Source: Willaertia magna
Taxonomy: Eukaryota; Heterolobosea; Eutetramitea; Acrasida; Naegleriidae
Direction: 5' to 3'
Length of the DNA: 64,000 nucleotides
NCBI GenBank assembly: GCA_902984215.1
Contig: CADWAF010004931.1
Span: 1 to 64,000 of the forward strand
In this document: positions 63,273 through 64,000 of the stretch, one piece after another
Layout: every line of letters starts with the position of its first letter
Numbering within the stretch: position 1 is the first letter of the stretch
Position numbers and translations under genes: made by a program
Notes under the pieces: generated by a model
Databases searched by the model: none
What the model was told of the DNA's origin: nothing
What the model saw: only the letters and a program-made list of their open reading frames with translations

Positions 63273-64000
63273 TTAATAATCAAGATTATCTCTGTTATGT
63301 TTTGAATCGTAATCAATAAGAGGGCCTAATGGAACGATACCGAATGGATTGATTTTTCTGTGAGAACCATAATAATGTTTCTTGGTTTGATCTAAATTAA
63401 AAGTATCCTTTAAAATTCCATTATCAAATTGATAAATATCTTTTAGATAATTATATAGATTTGGGTAATGTGATTGAATTGATTTTAAGTTGCATTTAAA
63501 GTGAACATAATAAACTGGATCAAATCTTAATAATGTTGGTAATAAATAAATGTCACATTCTGTAATACCATTATATCCTTTAATTAAATATCTATGCTTA
63601 GATAATCTATTTTCTAATTCATCTAATGCATTAAATAATTCATGAAAAGATTCATTGTATGCTTCTTGTGATTGTGCAAATCCACATTTGTAAACTCCAT
63701 TATTTACGTTATTATAGATGTATTGGTTTAATTCATCAATTTCTTTTTGATGTTCACTTGGATAAATATTATAATTCTTTTTCTTCTCATCTTTAATTAA
63801 ATGATTAAATTCAGTGTTAAACATCTTAATAATTTCACTACTTTCATTATTTACAATAGTTTTTAATTGTCTGTCATATAAAACAGGTACCGTAATTTTC
63901 CCTTCATAATCTTTATTACTTTGTAAATAAATTTCCTTTAAATAAGATGCATTTAAACCTGAATCTTCATCTTTGTCTCCTTCATAACCAAATCTCCAAC
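63273..64000 (-). CDS. Glutathionyl-hydroquinone reductase (Xi-class GST), 5' part missing
   Basis: The frame runs from the window edge (64000) to the stop at 63273; the start lies outside. Visible motifs are GWRFGYEGDKDEDSG near the cut end, then VPVLYDRQLKTIVNNESSEI (glutathione-binding loop), MFNTEFN, and the GST C-terminal helices FHELFNALDELENRLSKHRY, YNGITECDIYLLPTLLRFDP and YYVHFKCNLKSIQ, ending NPFGIVPLGPLIDY. These are diagnostic of ECM4/YqjG-type reductases, which reduce glutathionyl-hydroquinones. The catalytic N-terminal CPW motif is expected beyond the edge. Confidence 0.9.
   Translation of the reverse strand, partial: WRFGYEGDKDEDSGLNASYLKEIYLQSNKDYEGKITVPVLYDRQLKTIVNNESSEIIKMFNTEFNHLIKDEKKKNYNIYPSEHQKEIDELNQYIYNNVNNGVYKCGFAQSQEAYNESFHELFNALDELENRLSKHRYLIKGYNGITECDIYLLPTLLRFDPVYYVHFKCNLKSIQSHYPNLYNYLKDIYQFDNGILKDTFNLDQTKKHYYGSHRKINPFGIVPLGPLIDYDSKHNRDNLDY

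Overview
The window is nuclear DNA of a free-living protist. It is most likely a heterolobosean amoeboflagellate of the Naegleria/Willaertia kind. That placement is an inference from AT-rich composition, compact gene packing, rare short GT-AG introns (mostly 45-100 nt), and a gene set of kelch, RGS, START, MAP3K-like and receptor-like kinase, RWP-RK and mitochondrial or peroxisomal housekeeping proteins. No rRNA operon or other decisive marker is present. Most genes start at an ATG preceded by a run of A, and from about 11 kb onward they use the standard code with TAA as stop.

Left part (1-9.9 kb): an extremely AT-rich stretch with almost no conventional genes. It holds broken coding sequence on both strands. 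Several stretches (minus 5215-5598 and 3902-4365; plus 6068-6970; plus 9249-9902) stay open for 70-217 codons only if in-frame TAA is passed over. One of them carries a well-preserved cysteine-rich finger. At 8479-8880 lies a clear but broken oxidosqualene (sterol) cyclase pseudogene.

Right of 10 kb the gene order is dense. From 10 to 24 kb: an RCC1-like protein, a PPR-like mitochondrial protein, a small cysteine-rich CHCH-like protein, an LYR protein, a kelch protein, pyruvate dehydrogenase E2, an RWP-RK regulator, a RING-YEATS fusion and an RGS-START fusion. From 24 to 37 kb: a seven-exon ABCA half-transporter, mitochondrial-type SerRS, a phage/bacterial-like MGCDIH protein, an intergenic island with a MITE-like inverted repeat, a short-chain dehydrogenase, a CHY zinc-finger protein, an unknown protein, a 5S rRNA gene and a peptidase E-like protein. 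From 37 to 56 kb: a kelch-PB1-MAP3K kinase, an unknown tail-anchored protein, an HHxxxD acyltransferase, cap methyltransferase CMTR1, a filamin-like/J-like protein, a longin-like protein, a beta-helix receptor kinase and CutA1. From 56 to 64 kb: a JmjC/cupin protein, a second 5S copy next to a 1 kb AT desert, a secreted alpha/beta hydrolase, two small genes (one OCIA-like), PEX5, and the end of a glutathionyl-hydroquinone reductase gene cut by the window edge.

The genes do not form an operon or a single pathway. Mitochondrial genes are somewhat frequent (PPR, CHCH-like, LYR, E2, SerRS, OCIA-like). The most unusual items are the TAA-interrupted coding remnants in the left 10 kb, the RING-YEATS fusion, the apparently transferred MGCDIH protein, and the dispersed 5S rRNA copies.
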